DNA from: UBA5078 sp033721235
GTDB lineage: Bacteria > Pseudomonadota > Gammaproteobacteria > Pseudomonadales > Pseudohongiellaceae
Assembly (NCBI GenBank): GCA_033721235.1
Contig: JAWWAY010000007.1
Span: 93,753 to 157,752 of the forward strand
Length of the DNA stretch: 64,000 bases
Direction of reading: 5' to 3'
Positions 27,272 to 37,634 of this stretch are shown here, one piece after another. The notes under the pieces were generated by a model. The model ran no database searches and was not told the DNA's origin. It worked only from the letters and a program-made list of their open reading frames with translations. How positions within the stretch are numbered: the stretch's first letter is position 1; each line of letters begins with the position of its first letter. The translations under genes and the position numbers were made by a program.

Positions 27272-28060
27272 CTAGAACAATCCACTTGGCTCAGCTTCTA
27301 TATCCCAACTAAAGATCAATACCTCTTTCGCATCCGATCCCTTGCCGCCACCGCAAGTGTACTTAATGTCTGTTGTCTCGATATGGAATCCAGCAAATGC
27401 TCGTCTGATGTCTGGGTGATCATTTAAGCTGATAATTGCCTTGCCTTTCATTGTTCGCATTATCTGGGCCATCAGCTCATACTGATCAAAGCCAAAATCT
27501 ACCCCGTAACCCTCGGTTTCCCAATATGGTGGGTCTAGATAGAAAAATGTGTGGTCACGGTCATAGCGCTCAATACACTTATCCCAAGGCAAGTTCTCAA
27601 TGTAAGTGTTGGCCAATCGCAAATGCGCAGAGGATAGACTTTCCTCTATCCTAAGCAAGTTCAAGCCCGGAGGCTGAGTAGTAGCAGTGCCATAGGTTTG
27701 TCCAGACACTAGCCCACCGAACGCGCTTTGCTGCAGGTAATAGAATCGCGCTGCGCGCTGAATGTCCGTCAACGTCTCAACACGAGTCATCTTCAGCCAT
27801 TCGAACACCTGCCGAGAGCTGAGCGCCCACTTGAACTGCCGTACAAACTCCTCAAGGTGATTCTGCACGACCCTATATAAGTTGGTAAGGTCGCCGTTTA
27901 TATCGTTGAGAACTTCGACTTTCGCTGGTTCTCGAAGGAAATAGAGAGCAGCGCCACCCGCGAACGGTTCGCAGTAGCATTGGTGTTGCGGAAAGAATGG
28001 AAATATACGGTCAGCAAGACGGCGCTTACCGCCTATCCATGGAATTATTGGGTTTGTCAT
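27272..28060 (-). CDS. Phage DNA adenine methylase (Dam/D12 class)
   Basis: 262 residues. S-adenosylmethionine-binding motif 'EPFAGGAAL' (about 31-39) and catalytic motif DPPY (176-179) identify a class D12 N6-adenine methyltransferase, with the usual N-terminal 'PWIGGKRRLADRI'. Last gene of the late operon, separated from the fibre genes by a 148-base gap with a hairpin. No restriction partner is present, so it probably protects phage DNA or alters host regulation. Target sequence not readable. Confidence 0.92.
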   Translation of the reverse strand: MTNPIIPWIGGKRRLADRIFPFFPQHQCYCEPFAGGAALYFLREPAKVEVLNDINGDLTNLYRVVQNHLEEFVRQFKWALSSRQVFEWLKMTRVETLTDIQRAARFYYLQQSAFGGLVSGQTYGTATTQPPGLNLLRIEESLSSAHLRLANTYIENLPWDKCIERYDRDHTFFYLDPPYWETEGYGVDFGFDQYELMAQIMRTMKGKAIISLNDHPDIRRAFAGFHIETTDIKYTCGGGKGSDAKEVLIFSWDIEAEPSGLF

Positions 28061-28161
28061 GACTTAGCCTTTATCAGTACAACGATTATCTGTTAGGCTT
28101 CGCGACGCTGTGTACACGGCGGCGAGCCCTAGCTCGGTCACGGCTTAATCGTGGCTGAGGT

Positions 28162-28187
28162 CTTGAGAGAGTTGCCGCTCTCTCAAG
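28162..28187. terminator. Hairpin between fibre-assembly gene and methylase gene
   Basis: A perfect 10-bp inverted repeat CTTGAGAGAG/CTCTCTCAAG with a 6-base loop. No T-run follows on either strand, so it may slow transcription or protect the 3' end of the tail transcript rather than terminate fully. Confidence 0.45.
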
Positions 28188-28208
28188 TCGCTCGTTCTTC
28201 TCTGGCCT

Positions 28209-28808
28209 TTATGGCCAGCCCTGCTCTATATCAATACTCTCTAGTGCAACTACGGTAGCCGCCGCAGCAATGCTCTCTAGCAAAGCAAACTCGTTATCCA
28301 TAACTGCTTGGATGTAGTCATCAACTGCATCGACAATGGCAATGAACTGGCTGTCAGTCACTTCTAATCGATCACCAGCTTCAGTAACGATCTTTCGCGT
28401 CGGCTTAGTAGACATACGAGCGCCCACCAGCAGGCTCCGTGCCTCTGCAGTTGTGGCTATGAGTACGCCCCCCACGTCAACTCCTGCGTCACGTGCTGTG
28501 CTTGCTTTAGTACGCACTTGAGCGATCATCTCTTCTTTAATGTCACTTAGCGAATGGGCTTGCTGTATCCAGCTCACGCGCCATACACCATCCACTTTCT
28601 GTGGTTCAGAATGGGAAAGCTGCACAAACGTTTCGTTTACGTCCGGCTTTTCATCAACCTCGACTTCGTAAATACCAAAGGCGTTCAAGTCAGATGAAGC
28701 AGGGTTCGCTTTGAAGAGCGTGCGCGGAAAATCAGCCCGTAGCTGCTTCTTGGTTGGAGAGTATGGATAAACTACTTCACCGGTATCGGTAACTCTTAAA
28801 CTTGGCAT
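28209..28808 (-). CDS. Tail fibre assembly-like protein (DUF4376 type)
   Basis: 199 residues. The C-terminal half with 'KASTARDAGVDVGGVLIATTAEARSLLVGARM' and 'ITDSQFIAIVDAVDDYIQAV'-like helices resembles DUF4376 domains found in phage fibre and fibre-assembly proteins; the N-terminal part is unlike known families to me. Lies directly behind two fibre-like genes in the late operon, so a role in distal tail structure or assembly is likely. Confidence 0.6.
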   Translation of the reverse strand: MPSLRVTDTGEVVYPYSPTKKQLRADFPRTLFKANPASSDLNAFGIYEVEVDEKPDVNETFVQLSHSEPQKVDGVWRVSWIQQAHSLSDIKEEMIAQVRTKASTARDAGVDVGGVLIATTAEARSLLVGARMSTKPTRKIVTEAGDRLEVTDSQFIAIVDAVDDYIQAVMDNEFALLESIAAAATVVALESIDIEQGWP

Positions 28809-28820
28809 GATGCACCTCTT

Positions 28821-29468
28821 CTATATTGGACTTATTGCTAGCAAGACTGCGTCTTTTCTTGAAGCTGCAGACGGTTCAAATGTGCGAGTACCGCTAGCGC
28901 CAGCATCTAGCCCCTCTTCGTAAAATATCTGCAGGTTTGGCCTATTGCCGTCGACCTCCGAAAGTAATAGCTCCATACCTTCTGTTGAAGCAAAGTCTCC
29001 GAAGCGTGTGGCCACAGGTGCCAGTAACAGACTTCCAGCACTGGCGACAACAATAGACTCAGCAACAACGTCATTCGAATCATTGTCTGTAAATACAACG
29101 CTTCCAGCTGTATCCCACACTCCGCCCTTGATAAGTATCATGAACCCAACAAGGTCTGAGCTGCCGCTGGCAGTGAATGAGTATGATCCCGGCTCTGATG
29201 CGCTTGCGACGCGAGTTTGTACACACAGGCCCGGATAATTAGAGGTATTAATCGCTCGTAGCGAAAATGACGCATGTGTGCCCCAATCCCTATCATCGCC
29301 ACAGCACATCACCGCAACCAGCAAATCTCCCAACTCGACTCCCGATGGTACTGATAGGCTTAACGATGAGCTTCCTGCAACGACTGCCTGTGAGCTGTTG
29401 CTGATTTCAATAGAACTGACAGATGCCCCGAATTTAGCGGCCATAATGTTTCTGCGAGCACTAAGCAT
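28821..29468 (-). CDS. Beta-rich tail fibre / receptor-binding candidate
   Basis: 215 residues, rich in Ser, Gly and Val, predicted almost entirely beta, without cysteine-rich or enzymatic motifs. The start overlaps the previous stop; an internal ATG at 29444 is an alternative. Its position as a short gene after the tail-tip genes and its composition suggest a phage adhesin. Not assigned to a family. Confidence 0.55.
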   Translation of the reverse strand: MLSARRNIMAAKFGASVSSIEISNSSQAVVAGSSSLSLSVPSGVELGDLLVAVMCCGDDRDWGTHASFSLRAINTSNYPGLCVQTRVASASEPGSYSFTASGSSDLVGFMILIKGGVWDTAGSVVFTDNDSNDVVAESIVVASAGSLLLAPVATRFGDFASTEGMELLLSEVDGNRPNLQIFYEEGLDAGASGTRTFEPSAASRKDAVLLAISPI

Positions 29469-30144
29469 AGTTGAGTCCCACTACATCAAGAGTGAAAGAC
29501 GCACCGCCATCAATAGTCTCTAGAACCAATTTATCTAGGCCAGCTACAGTGAGATCTGGCAATCCTGCTTCTGGTATTTTGACGGTTGCAGGCCACGTGA
29601 TGCTTTGACTTCCACCATTAGTAAGCCAGATAACTATGCCTCCACACTTAGAGGCCGCTGTGGGATTGGAAAGACTGAAAGTAGTAGCAGCTGTATCCAC
29701 AGTGGCAGTCACAATGTTGCCGAGACTCAAATCAATATCTATAGCACCTCCACCCAAGCTACCCATGGCGTTGACAGACTCAGCAGTGCGTCCTAGTGTC
29801 TTGCTTGTGAGGGTTTGCTGGTCGTTAGTACCAACAACGTCTCCAGCGGGTAGATTCAATTCCTGAATTGCGCTAGCCAAGTCACTTGGGGTCAGTAACT
29901 CGTCGTTTGCAATTGCGTCAGCGATAAAACTAGCCATCGCAGCAAGTGTTGGGGATTCCGCAGTTGCTGCTAGTGCCTCCAGTGTTGGTTGGAGATCTGC
30001 AAGACTCTCAGCTTGAGCCACATAGGTAGCTAGCGTGGTAAAATTGTCGCTAAGCGTTAAAAGTTTCTCCACATAGCCTTGTCCTGCGTCATACGGGTCA
30101 TCTTCTTTATCAAAAGCAATTGGATCAAAAGTAGGTACGGGCAT
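29461..30144 (-). CDS. Tail fibre-like structural protein
   Basis: 227 residues: an N-terminal helical part (about 1-95, with leucine and alanine-rich repeats) followed by a beta-rich domain with 'LTSKTLG', a motif often seen in phage fibre repeats, and an immunoglobulin-like or fibre-tip C-terminus. Located between the tail-tip genes and the adhesin candidate. Likely part of the side or central fibre. Confidence 0.6.
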   Translation of the reverse strand: MPVPTFDPIAFDKEDDPYDAGQGYVEKLLTLSDNFTTLATYVAQAESLADLQPTLEALAATAESPTLAAMASFIADAIANDELLTPSDLASAIQELNLPAGDVVGTNDQQTLTSKTLGRTAESVNAMGSLGGGAIDIDLSLGNIVTATVDTAATTFSLSNPTAASKCGGIVIWLTNGGSQSITWPATVKIPEAGLPDLTVAGLDKLVLETIDGGASFTLDVVGLNYA

Positions 30145-30145
30145 T

Positions 30146-31003
30146 TCACGCCTCCTGCAATGCGAATTCTAAAGTGTGTTTAGTGGCGTTGCTGTTTCTT
30201 AGTCCCGAAGTACTTGTCACGTAGCACACCATGCTGTGATCGCGTTCAAGTTTTCCGCCACGCTCTGGAAATAGACTAACGAATATCTCGTCGAAGTCCG
30301 CTGTATTACGAATAAAGTCAGCCCATGCGGAGCGCTCGGCATCAAGTATGCGAGGTAGTGTTAAGCGTATTGAACGCCTCTTGATGCCTACGTCACGCTT
30401 AGGAGAGCCTCCCTCAGAGAATTCAAGCTTGGAAGTGCTGCTGTAGCTCAGTTCGTAGCCGTAGCGGAAGTTTCGAACAGGTGAGACCGCTTGCCCAAAT
30501 AATATGCGGTTAATATCAATGTAGCCTGCCGGGTTGCCATCACTGATAATAACGATCTCACCAGACTGGGCCACGATAGAGCCAAACCATAACACTGAAT
30601 AGGGTCTGTCCCACTCGTCAAACACCGAAGCGCTTAACGTGTCTATTCCCCAGTTCAATTCACCAGCGGTCTTTGGTACAAGTGCTTCTGCAACGTCGGA
30701 CTCGAAAAGTGTGCCAGTCTTGTTTGGCCCAGACCAAAGCCTCAGCTGGTAAGTATCTCCAACACGCAGGTTGTGACCATCAAGTACCAGGGCCGAAATA
30801 CGCTTCCGTTCCGGTAACTCAAAAGCGATTGTCAATCCGTTTTCGTCAACAGCAGTGGATCGAAAGCTCTCTGTGCGATTACTGTTCTGCACGTTCTCCA
30901 CAGGCATCGTGCTGACTAGCGACGGTACCGGGGTGGCGCTCAGCGTGGCTGATCTAGCTAGGTTTTCCACAATCACTCGAATTTGACTATTTGCTATCGC
31001 CAC
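30146..31003 (-). CDS. Tail-tip structural protein
   Basis: 285 residues, mainly beta, no signal peptide. A central segment 'SALVLDGHNLRVGDTYQLRLW' looks like a galactose-binding-type jelly roll; the C-terminal part 'TLEFALQEA' is the pattern of a tail-hub ring protein. It overlaps the next upstream gene by 10 bases. Position right after the tape measure and the 485-residue tip protein gives the functional guess. Confidence 0.55.
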   Translation of the reverse strand: MAIANSQIRVIVENLARSATLSATPVPSLVSTMPVENVQNSNRTESFRSTAVDENGLTIAFELPERKRISALVLDGHNLRVGDTYQLRLWSGPNKTGTLFESDVAEALVPKTAGELNWGIDTLSASVFDEWDRPYSVLWFGSIVAQSGEIVIISDGNPAGYIDINRILFGQAVSPVRNFRYGYELSYSSTSKLEFSEGGSPKRDVGIKRRSIRLTLPRILDAERSAWADFIRNTADFDEIFVSLFPERGGKLERDHSMVCYVTSTSGLRNSNATKHTLEFALQEA

Positions 31004-32451
31004 AACTTCAACCTCGCCTTACCAGAAGTAAATACACTGTCAGAGTCATACACTACACAATTCTGGCCGCTCGAAAATCCGTATCGGGGGTGTACTAAGC
31101 TAATAGTGTTGCCAAGCCTGTGTTGATATAGCGCTGCATATACTTGCAGCTCAAAGAAATAGCGCTCGACGCTGTGCAACGCCATCTCTGCAGACAGCCG
31201 CTCCGCCGCACCCGACTGAGTCGTCAGTGTAGTCGCGATCAGCTCTGGCTCAGTTGCTAATGGGTGAATAGCAGCGATATCGTTTTCATCTTCAACAATA
31301 GAGTATTCTCTAGCCAGTTCAGCGCGCTCAGTAGCGGTCAACGTCGTGTCTAACGATTCTTGTACGGTGTAATTCCTTCGATACCCTAACCTTGCTTTAC
31401 TCCAAGGCAATTCGGTCGTTGTGGCCACCAAGGAGTCTAGACGGATGTCGTCGACACCAATCGTCACATCTGCAACTTCTAACGGCTCTCCCAATCGAAC
31501 TACGGTTATTGCCCCGGATTCGTTACGGCTTAGCTTTGCGCCTATGGACTTCAACACTTCATCAATAACTTGGCGGGCTGTTTTTCGCGCTGAAACGTAG
31601 AGGTTGTGTTCCCATGCGATCTCTACGTCTAAAGCATCAAAGGCGGCATCATCATAAAATTCAGCCGGTAGATTCGTGCGAGTGCTAATTATGTGATCAA
31701 TGATCTCACCGGCCTTGACTAAAGTGGTGCCGGTAACTTTCGCTCCAACGGCGTCAATTGTGATATTACCCACTGGAGCGCCAGTAAGTGTCACGGTACC
31801 TGCCGCTAAATCTACCGTGTGAGAAACTGGGCCTTTTCCATTGTCTTTCACCAAACTGACCGACGTGGCTTCAATGTCTGAGAATTGGTAAACGTGAGTA
31901 GCTCCATCAAGCAGTACTGGAGAGATATTGAAACAATCGCCGTAGATGATCGGGACATAGTCGCCAGCATTGGGGCCAGATGCCAACGTCTGTGATTGAA
32001 TAGGTTGTTCGAGGTAGTCTTCAGGCTCGCGAAACTTCAGCACCAAAGAGTTCTTGCCACGACCAAATCGCTGCTTAACCACCCCGATAAAGACAAGACG
32101 AAAGTCAGAGTACTCCCAGTCTGGTGAGCCATATAAAAAAGCTATTTTACGGCCATCAAATTTGTATTGAGTTAACCAGTGATCGCGCACCCCACCAGTA
32201 TTATCGACAATTAGTTCACCTCGACTTGCGCGCCCATTACTCAGCGAACGCTTGGCGCTAGGGACAGCAACAATATGATCTGGATAAGGGCGATGCTCTA
32301 CACCTGCAGACCAGTTCGTATTGTAGCCTTTATCGCTGATATAAAGCGTACCGACTTCGTCGTTTACTGTGTCGTAGAAATCAATTTCAGCCAGTAGTAC
32401 TTTTGGCGAATTACTTCTTAGCCACGCTGCGTATTGCGAATCGGAGATCAT
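30994..32451 (-). CDS. Distal tail / tail-tip hub protein
   Basis: 485 residues directly behind the tape measure gene (start overlaps its stop as ATGA). The N-terminal 'YAAWLRSNSPKVLLAEIDFYD' followed by 'GELIVDNTGGVRDHWL' and a C-terminal 'HRLGNTISLVHPRYGFSSGQNCVVY' are typical of the baseplate-hub or central tip proteins of siphophages (gp27-like fold). It would bind the end of the tape measure and open the channel during infection. Confidence 0.65.
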   Translation of the reverse strand: MISDSQYAAWLRSNSPKVLLAEIDFYDTVNDEVGTLYISDKGYNTNWSAGVEHRPYPDHIVAVPSAKRSLSNGRASRGELIVDNTGGVRDHWLTQYKFDGRKIAFLYGSPDWEYSDFRLVFIGVVKQRFGRGKNSLVLKFREPEDYLEQPIQSQTLASGPNAGDYVPIIYGDCFNISPVLLDGATHVYQFSDIEATSVSLVKDNGKGPVSHTVDLAAGTVTLTGAPVGNITIDAVGAKVTGTTLVKAGEIIDHIISTRTNLPAEFYDDAAFDALDVEIAWEHNLYVSARKTARQVIDEVLKSIGAKLSRNESGAITVVRLGEPLEVADVTIGVDDIRLDSLVATTTELPWSKARLGYRRNYTVQESLDTTLTATERAELAREYSIVEDENDIAAIHPLATEPELIATTLTTQSGAAERLSAEMALHSVERYFFELQVYAALYQHRLGNTISLVHPRYGFSSGQNCVVYDSDSVFTSGKARLKLWR

Positions 32452-35400
32452 GCGGCTATCTCCTCTATCTCGCGTGTCAAGCGGTCAACTGATTCGACAA
32501 TTTCTGCACTAACGCTAGAGAGCGCCTGTTGTTGGTCTGAGGACATTTGCTGACTAATAGCAACTAGACGCTCAAGTAGTTCCGATTGTGCGGTGACGGC
32601 CCTGACAAGGGCGGCAATGTCGCTTGCCTCCCCTGAATTGGTAACTTTTTCAACGACAGCGCGGCGAAGCGCATTACCCTCAGCGGCAGTAAAGATCACT
32701 TCGTCTTTATGTATGTTGGCAAACTGATCGTGAGACACTCGATCTGTGCCAACATCGAAGCTCGCGTATCCTAGGCTTGAAGTCCATGCCAGCAAGTCAC
32801 TCTGAGAGTACCCAGTAGCATTTGCAATCTGTAGCGACCCAACGCCCAACTCGGATGCTTTTGACATTAGTTGAGAGACGAACTCTTCTTCTGACAACGG
32901 CTGGCCTTGCAACCAATTAACAAACTCGACAATCATGTCATCAGTAACTTCTGCGTTGTTGGCGCTTTGGTAGTCTGTAAGGGTTCCCCAATCGTTATTG
33001 GCGAGGTAGGTATTAGTCGCTTCGGTTGCTGTTGGGTTTTGTGCAATGAGATCTGCCAACAAAGTACCAGGAACACCAGCTTCCAGCATCTGTGTGATGA
33101 GTATCTCCATCACGTCCACTAGTGATGTGATATTACCTGCGAGCAGTTCCGGGTGCTGACTCAGTTGAGTCAGTGCTTCAATGCTGTTCGCGATCCCTGT
33201 GCTCGATAAGTCAGTGGCTTGTGGAAGTAGTCCAAGTGAATCCCGAATGTCCTCAGACAAGATGCCCAAGTTGGTACCTACTTGGAGAGCATTAGCCACT
33301 CCCGTTGGGAGGAGGCTAGCCAATCGTAGTGCCAACTCCTCTGGCAAATCCTCTATTAAAATTTCGATATTAGAAAGACCAAGTATTAAATCAGTCGTTG
33401 TCTCGTTTTGAATCCTAACAACTTCGTCCTGCAGATCGATCAATTGATCCACATAGGGGGCTGCAATAGCACTAGAGTCAAACTCGCCGGGTGCTGGAGT
33501 TGCGGACAGATCGATACCCAAGCTCTCTAACTTCGCGAGATTCGTGTAGAACAGCTCGACGCCTTCAACGCTAGACGCATTTGCTTGCTGATTGAGCTTA
33601 ACCAGGCTGTCGAAATACCTAGTGGCGTTCTGCGCTGCAACGCTATCTCCAGCGCGTGCTTTATCGACAACGTCATCAAATTGAGTTTGCGCAAGTGCGA
33701 GACGATCAGCGACTGATAATGGAGACAAATTACCCGTCATTACTCCTTTGATATAGTCGTCAATACGTCTGGCAGCATCGATTTGGGCTTCGTACTGCCT
33801 AAGCGTCTCGTCATGAAGCTGTTGCTTAATTCTTAGCTCTTCGTTGTAGTTGTCCAGAATCTGAATACGAAGCTGCTCAACAACATCCAGCTGATCTTCA
33901 AAACTGCCAGTTCCAAGTCGTGAACGCAGATCTGTTGCAGGGGCATCGGTCAAGCGATATATATCATTCTGAATGGTACCGGCCAGCGCATTGGCCTGAG
34001 TTCTAACGGACTTATAGGTGTCCAGCAAATCTTCAACACTGTCGATCTGGTCACTCATCGACTCAGAGCGAACTTCTGCTAGCTGTTCTTCTTGTTGAAT
34101 AAGCAAAGCTAGAGCATTACCAGCCTGCACCAACTTGAGCAAATCGGTTGCATTTAGCGTGTCCTTGACTTCGTCGAAGTAGTCCTTGAAATCATCAATC
34201 GATGTAAAGTCGCTAATAGATAGATCTAGATCTTCAAACTGCTGAGTAACAGCCGTCTTAAGCCTGTCGACGACATCCTCTTGTACTTCAGCGCTGTCCG
34301 CTACCACTTGACTGAATACGGAAGTGATCGCATTTAACTGCTCCATGCCACCAGCAGCATCCACAAGTTCTTGTGAGAACTCAAAGCTGATGTTATCTCG
34401 GTAAACATCTAGCACCCCCGACTTTACTACGCGATCCAGTAAGAGAGCATCTTGGAACTGCTGCAGCACTTCGTCAGCACTACCAGTAGCAGTTTGAATG
34501 GCATTAGTTACCCCCTCACTAAGCCCTTCAACATTTGCAATGAGCTGCTGTGCAAAATTGGAAAATAGTGCGTCGACGTCTGCTTCGGTGTCAAAGTCTT
34601 CGCCACCTCTGAACCCAATGAATGTGCCATTGTCGCGCCCATAATCTCCATTGGTACCCGAAATATTCATGCCTGCCATATTAAGTGAACCACCGGCCTG
34701 CCGAGTCGCACTGGTGATAAAGGAATCTATCTCTGCGGCCTTAGCAACAATTGCGTTCATCGTCTCGGCATCGCCTCGTCGATTGATTTTATTAACGACA
34801 AGTCCGCTGCTGAATGTCTCAGTGCCTTGGTAGTACTTGTCGCGAACACTGTCACGCCCAGTGTCAAAACCTACGCTTACTCGCTTATAACCATCTCCGC
34901 CGAATAGTGCATCCAATGCGCCACCAGCCAAGGCTCCAAGGAATGTACCCACTCCGGGAATAAAAGAACCAAGCACTGCACCAATTGTTGCTCCCCAATT
35001 GCTCTGAGCGGTTTTATCAAACACCGCTTCGCCAGCGGCGGTGCCAATCTGCGCGCCCGCAAACCCGGCCATTAGATTTGTACCAATATTTGATAAGCTG
35101 AAATCCAGTGTCTTCGCACCTTCGGAGATTAATTGTCCTCCCTCATAGATCGGAGCTGAAGTTTGAACAATTGACGCAGATAGTGTATCTACGATGCCGC
35201 TCCCAAACACCGATGCTAGATCTGACCAACTTGAGGTTGTTCCTTGTGCCCCAGTTTCAGCACCACCACTACCAGAAGCAGACGTAGTGATAGCGCTGCT
35301 GAATGCGTTTGTTAAATTCAAACTAAGCACTCTGGCCATCGTTGAGCGAAGAATAGAGAGGATCGAATCACCAAGAGTTTCAAATGTAAATTTGCCGTTC

Positions 35401-37634
35401 TCCAGCACTTCGTCGAAATAGTCTGCCCACGTGCGTTGCAGGTCGTCCAACAAAGTTTCAGTTCGCTGACTGTACTCTTGCTGAGTTCGTTCAGTCTCCG
35501 AGATGGCCTCGCGTTCCTCGCGCAGTTGAACCACTAAATCACGAATAGCATCTCCGTGCAGCTCCAGCTGTTCTACTGACAAATTCCGCGTCAAATTGTA
35601 GTAAGCCAGCTCATCAGCAGTCAGTTGCAGGGCCGCTAGCTCTTCCTCTAATTGATCAACTACTGCCTTACCAGGATTAATCGATTCATCATAACTCTCG
35701 GCCAGTCGCGCAACAGCGATCTGGAAATTCTCAAAGCTCAACAGCCCTTCATCGTGAGCTTGCGAGAGCAGGGTGAGCTGCTCCATGTAGACAGCTTGCG
35801 CATTCTGCAGTGGCGCGTATGTTTGAATCAGCTGATCAATCTGTTGAAGCGTTTTCTCGCGCTCAACTCTGGCTTCTTCCTCAGCTTCAGTAACGCCAGT
35901 AATATCGGCTACTTGAGTCTTGTACCACTCATTAAGAACCGCTATGGCACTCGCCTTGTTTTGCGCGGACTCTGTGCTGTCAGTTTCTATGCTATTGAGT
36001 AAGGCAAGCTCTGATTGATAATCTCTGGTGATTTTCTGCAGGGGCAGATACTTGTCTAGTAATTCTTGCTGTTTCTCAGTTAGCTGCGCCGCTGCATCTT
36101 CTTGAGCTTTAGTACTACGCTCGACGGCATCTGCTTTCGCATCTTCAAGCTGCGCAATGTGCTGGCTCCAATAAGACACAAGCTCTCCCAGCTCTAGCAG
36201 CCGCTGGTTGTAAGCATCTAGTGCTTCTGCATCGCCAACAGTAACAAGAGCATCCCACGCTTCTGGGGACTCAGGAGCTTGCAATCCATCTAGAACGCTT
36301 TGTGCCTCTGTTAACGAACGATTTGCTTCAGCCAGCTGCGCATCGATATCTGCAACAGTCATATTCGCAAGTGAGTCGGACAGACTCTCAACCATGCCTT
36401 GCAGTATAGAAGTTCTTCGAGCTGCTTCATCGCTGCGGTTGCCAAAAGTTAAAATTGCTGTTGCAGCAATCAATACAACCCCAGCAGGCCCGCCAAGGGC
36501 CGTCATACTGCGACCAAGAAAATCGAGTCCAATACGTAGACGGTAGGCTAAGCCCATGGTGATAGTCATGCGAAGTTCGAGCAAAGTTAAACTGCCATGA
36601 GCAGCAATGCTTCCAGCAACAATGCCGTACAACCATGCGCTCAAAGCCACCCCAGCAACTACTGCTGTGATAGTTGCCAGATCACTTAACAATTCGACTA
36701 AGGTGGGCAAACTGGCGTTTAGTGCCTTTATACCACTTTCGTAACCAGACAGAAGAGCGCCTACGGAACCATCAATTGGCGCTTCCAATTGAGCAGCAAG
36801 CAACTGGTGCTGGCTGGATATTCGAGTTGAGATGCTTGAAATATTTCTGTATGTCCTCTCAGCAGCACCCTCATAAGCTCCTAGAGCAGCAACCATATTT
36901 TCTTTAAAAAACTGAGAAGTTACCTCACCATCCATCACCATTTGTCGAAACTCATAGCCAGTCATGCCAGCTGCTTCACCTAAATGATTTAGGAGTCCGG
37001 GAAGAGGCTCAACAACTTGATTGAGTTCTTGTGCTTGAACGCGTGATTGACCTAGTGCTTGAGATAGGCCGTAGTAGACTAGACCAAGCTGTTCGTTGCT
37101 GGCTTTAAGCTGTGCGCCAGCATCTAACATCCCCTCAAGTAGATCGCGGCTTTCAGCAGTCGTGATAATGTCCGCTTGCTTAAGCGCCAAGAGACGTCCG
37201 TAGCTTTCTGCTATTGAATTTAGATTTCCACTGTAACGATCAGAAACGTCGACTAAGTAGCCTTGAGTTTCCGCGTACTCGCGACTGGTATCGGTAAGCC
37301 CCTGAAGCATAGTTCTCGTATCTTGGAACTGTGCTAAAAGTCTAGTCGCTTCGCTTCCAAGCTTGTAAAGGCCAAGAGTAGCGATTACACCCTTCAGAGA
37401 TGTCATTTGCTCACGCAATGACTTAGTTTCGGTAGACATTCTGCGGGTATTACCCGCCGCTCGACTTGTTTCCTCAGAGTGCTTACGAATACCTGCAGCG
37501 CCAGATTCGCCATCCTTGGCGGACTTCTGTAGTTCATCATTTAGCTTTGCAATATCCGCCGTTGCAATCTTGATCTCTCCGGTCAATCCAGATCGATCAG
37601 CTCGCAGCTTTATGTTGGCGGAATACTCACTCAT
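32448..37634 (-). CDS. Tail tape measure protein
   Basis: 1728 residues, the largest gene of the prophage. The N-terminal region has the tape-measure domain ('GLVYYGLSQALGQSRVQAQELNQVVEPLPGLLNHLGEAAG'-like segment about 185-230), then membrane-prone helices ('VVAGVALSAWLYGIVAGSIA'), long coiled-coil stretches and a glycine-rich hydrophobic stretch near 810-910. By the known length rule for tape measures the tail would be roughly a quarter of a micrometre long. Its start overlaps the chaperone gene stop. Confidence 0.92.
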   Translation of the reverse strand: MSEYSANIKLRADRSGLTGEIKIATADIAKLNDELQKSAKDGESGAAGIRKHSEETSRAAGNTRRMSTETKSLREQMTSLKGVIATLGLYKLGSEATRLLAQFQDTRTMLQGLTDTSREYAETQGYLVDVSDRYSGNLNSIAESYGRLLALKQADIITTAESRDLLEGMLDAGAQLKASNEQLGLVYYGLSQALGQSRVQAQELNQVVEPLPGLLNHLGEAAGMTGYEFRQMVMDGEVTSQFFKENMVAALGAYEGAAERTYRNISSISTRISSQHQLLAAQLEAPIDGSVGALLSGYESGIKALNASLPTLVELLSDLATITAVVAGVALSAWLYGIVAGSIAAHGSLTLLELRMTITMGLAYRLRIGLDFLGRSMTALGGPAGVVLIAATAILTFGNRSDEAARRTSILQGMVESLSDSLANMTVADIDAQLAEANRSLTEAQSVLDGLQAPESPEAWDALVTVGDAEALDAYNQRLLELGELVSYWSQHIAQLEDAKADAVERSTKAQEDAAAQLTEKQQELLDKYLPLQKITRDYQSELALLNSIETDSTESAQNKASAIAVLNEWYKTQVADITGVTEAEEEARVEREKTLQQIDQLIQTYAPLQNAQAVYMEQLTLLSQAHDEGLLSFENFQIAVARLAESYDESINPGKAVVDQLEEELAALQLTADELAYYNLTRNLSVEQLELHGDAIRDLVVQLREEREAISETERTQQEYSQRTETLLDDLQRTWADYFDEVLENGKFTFETLGDSILSILRSTMARVLSLNLTNAFSSAITTSASGSGGAETGAQGTTSSWSDLASVFGSGIVDTLSASIVQTSAPIYEGGQLISEGAKTLDFSLSNIGTNLMAGFAGAQIGTAAGEAVFDKTAQSNWGATIGAVLGSFIPGVGTFLGALAGGALDALFGGDGYKRVSVGFDTGRDSVRDKYYQGTETFSSGLVVNKINRRGDAETMNAIVAKAAEIDSFITSATRQAGGSLNMAGMNISGTNGDYGRDNGTFIGFRGGEDFDTEADVDALFSNFAQQLIANVEGLSEGVTNAIQTATGSADEVLQQFQDALLLDRVVKSGVLDVYRDNISFEFSQELVDAAGGMEQLNAITSVFSQVVADSAEVQEDVVDRLKTAVTQQFEDLDLSISDFTSIDDFKDYFDEVKDTLNATDLLKLVQAGNALALLIQQEEQLAEVRSESMSDQIDSVEDLLDTYKSVRTQANALAGTIQNDIYRLTDAPATDLRSRLGTGSFEDQLDVVEQLRIQILDNYNEELRIKQQLHDETLRQYEAQIDAARRIDDYIKGVMTGNLSPLSVADRLALAQTQFDDVVDKARAGDSVAAQNATRYFDSLVKLNQQANASSVEGVELFYTNLAKLESLGIDLSATPAPGEFDSSAIAAPYVDQLIDLQDEVVRIQNETTTDLILGLSNIEILIEDLPEELALRLASLLPTGVANALQVGTNLGILSEDIRDSLGLLPQATDLSSTGIANSIEALTQLSQHPELLAGNITSLVDVMEILITQMLEAGVPGTLLADLIAQNPTATEATNTYLANNDWGTLTDYQSANNAEVTDDMIVEFVNWLQGQPLSEEEFVSQLMSKASELGVGSLQIANATGYSQSDLLAWTSSLGYASFDVGTDRVSHDQFANIHKDEVIFTAAEGNALRRAVVEKVTNSGEASDIAALVRAVTAQSELLERLVAISQQMSSDQQQALSSVSAEIVESVDRLTREIEEIAA

